DNA of 30,616 nt, taken from the NCBI RefSeq assembly GCF_000003605.2, contig NW_003131432.1, positions 1,544-32,159 on the forward strand, written 5' to 3'. Made by a program: the position numbers and the translations under genes. Every line of letters starts with the position of its first letter. Positions within the stretch are counted from its first letter, which is position 1. This document shows, one piece after another, positions 1 to 30,616 of the stretch. Origin of the DNA: Saccoglossus kowalevskii (Eukaryota > Hemichordata > Enteropneusta > Harrimaniidae). Below the pieces are notes generated by a model that saw nothing but the letters and a program-made list of their open reading frames with translations, ran no database searches and had not been told where the DNA came from.

Positions 1-19
1 CCCCCCCCCCCCCCCCCCC
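1..19. repeat. Poly-C run at the window edge
   Basis: Nineteen C residues stand immediately before AT-rich intron sequence. It may be a true homopolymer or an assembly or gap-edge artefact. It lies just upstream of the acceptor of the first exon and carries no coding signal. Confidence 0.8.
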
Positions 20-69
20 GTAATATTTAATAAATATTTTTTGTTAAAATTATAACTTTTGAATTTCAG

Positions 70-30475
<30,406 letters not shown>

Positions 30476-30616
30476 GTTGGTATTAACTACATGAAATAAT
30501 TGTGCTTTGAGAGTCTCCTTCAGACAAAGTTTGAAACATGAATTTTCTATTTAGAGTTTCATACATAATTGTTTGCATGGTTTGTACAGGGTTCAAACTA
30601 GCCTGACAAGTTGGCG

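Overview
The window is animal nuclear DNA that carries the middle of one very large plus-strand gene split into 39 coding exons. The gene is an axonemal dynein heavy chain of the DNAH5/DNAH8 type (outer dynein arm; the gamma heavy chain in green-alga nomenclature). Joining the exons at canonical splice sites gives one uninterrupted frame of 7421 nt, a split codon plus 2473 residues, out of roughly 4600 expected for the family. The 5' part (N-terminal tail) and the 3' part (rest of AAA5, AAA6, C-terminal domain) lie outside the window. AT-rich sequence, introns mostly of 0.3-1.5 kb, minisatellites, short inverted-repeat elements and a tRNA-derived SINE suggest a ciliated, probably marine, invertebrate. 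The species cannot be fixed from the sequence, and a single pre-duplication DNAH5/8 orthologue is plausible.

Layout: 70-9181 (exons 1-10) encodes the distal tail and linker that lead into the motor. 9623-11992 (exons 11-14) encodes AAA1, the main hydrolytic site ([14 protein letters not shown]). 12689-14839 (exons 15-18) encodes AAA2 (GPSGAGKT). 15306-20743 (exons 19-25) encodes AAA3 ([17 protein letters not shown]). 21142-23627 (exons 26-30) encodes AAA4 (GVGGSGKQ). 24521-28006 (exons 31-36) encodes stalk coiled coil 1, the microtubule-binding domain and coiled coil 2. 28274-30475 (exons 37-39) encodes the start of AAA5. In the protein, ATP turnover in the AAA ring moves the linker, and the stalk relays the nucleotide state to the microtubule-binding tip, producing outer-arm sliding force in cilia and flagella.

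The introns hold most of what is not routine. There are four minisatellites (29-bp unit x about 18; 50-bp unit x about 40; 37-bp unit x about 8; 55-bp unit x about 12) and one tRNA-like SINE. The SINE contains a single copy of the 50-bp minisatellite unit, so that array probably arose by expansion inside an older SINE copy. There are also two copies of a roughly 310-bp element with terminal inverted repeats and 5-bp target duplications, three small elements whose ends begin near CNGTAAAAT, and a long foldback with a GC-rich loop. One intron is GC-AG, and one acceptor is immediately followed by a perfect donor consensus. I found no second protein-coding gene, tRNA, rRNA, CRISPR array, promoter or polyadenylation site. 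I did not find a new multi-gene biological system.
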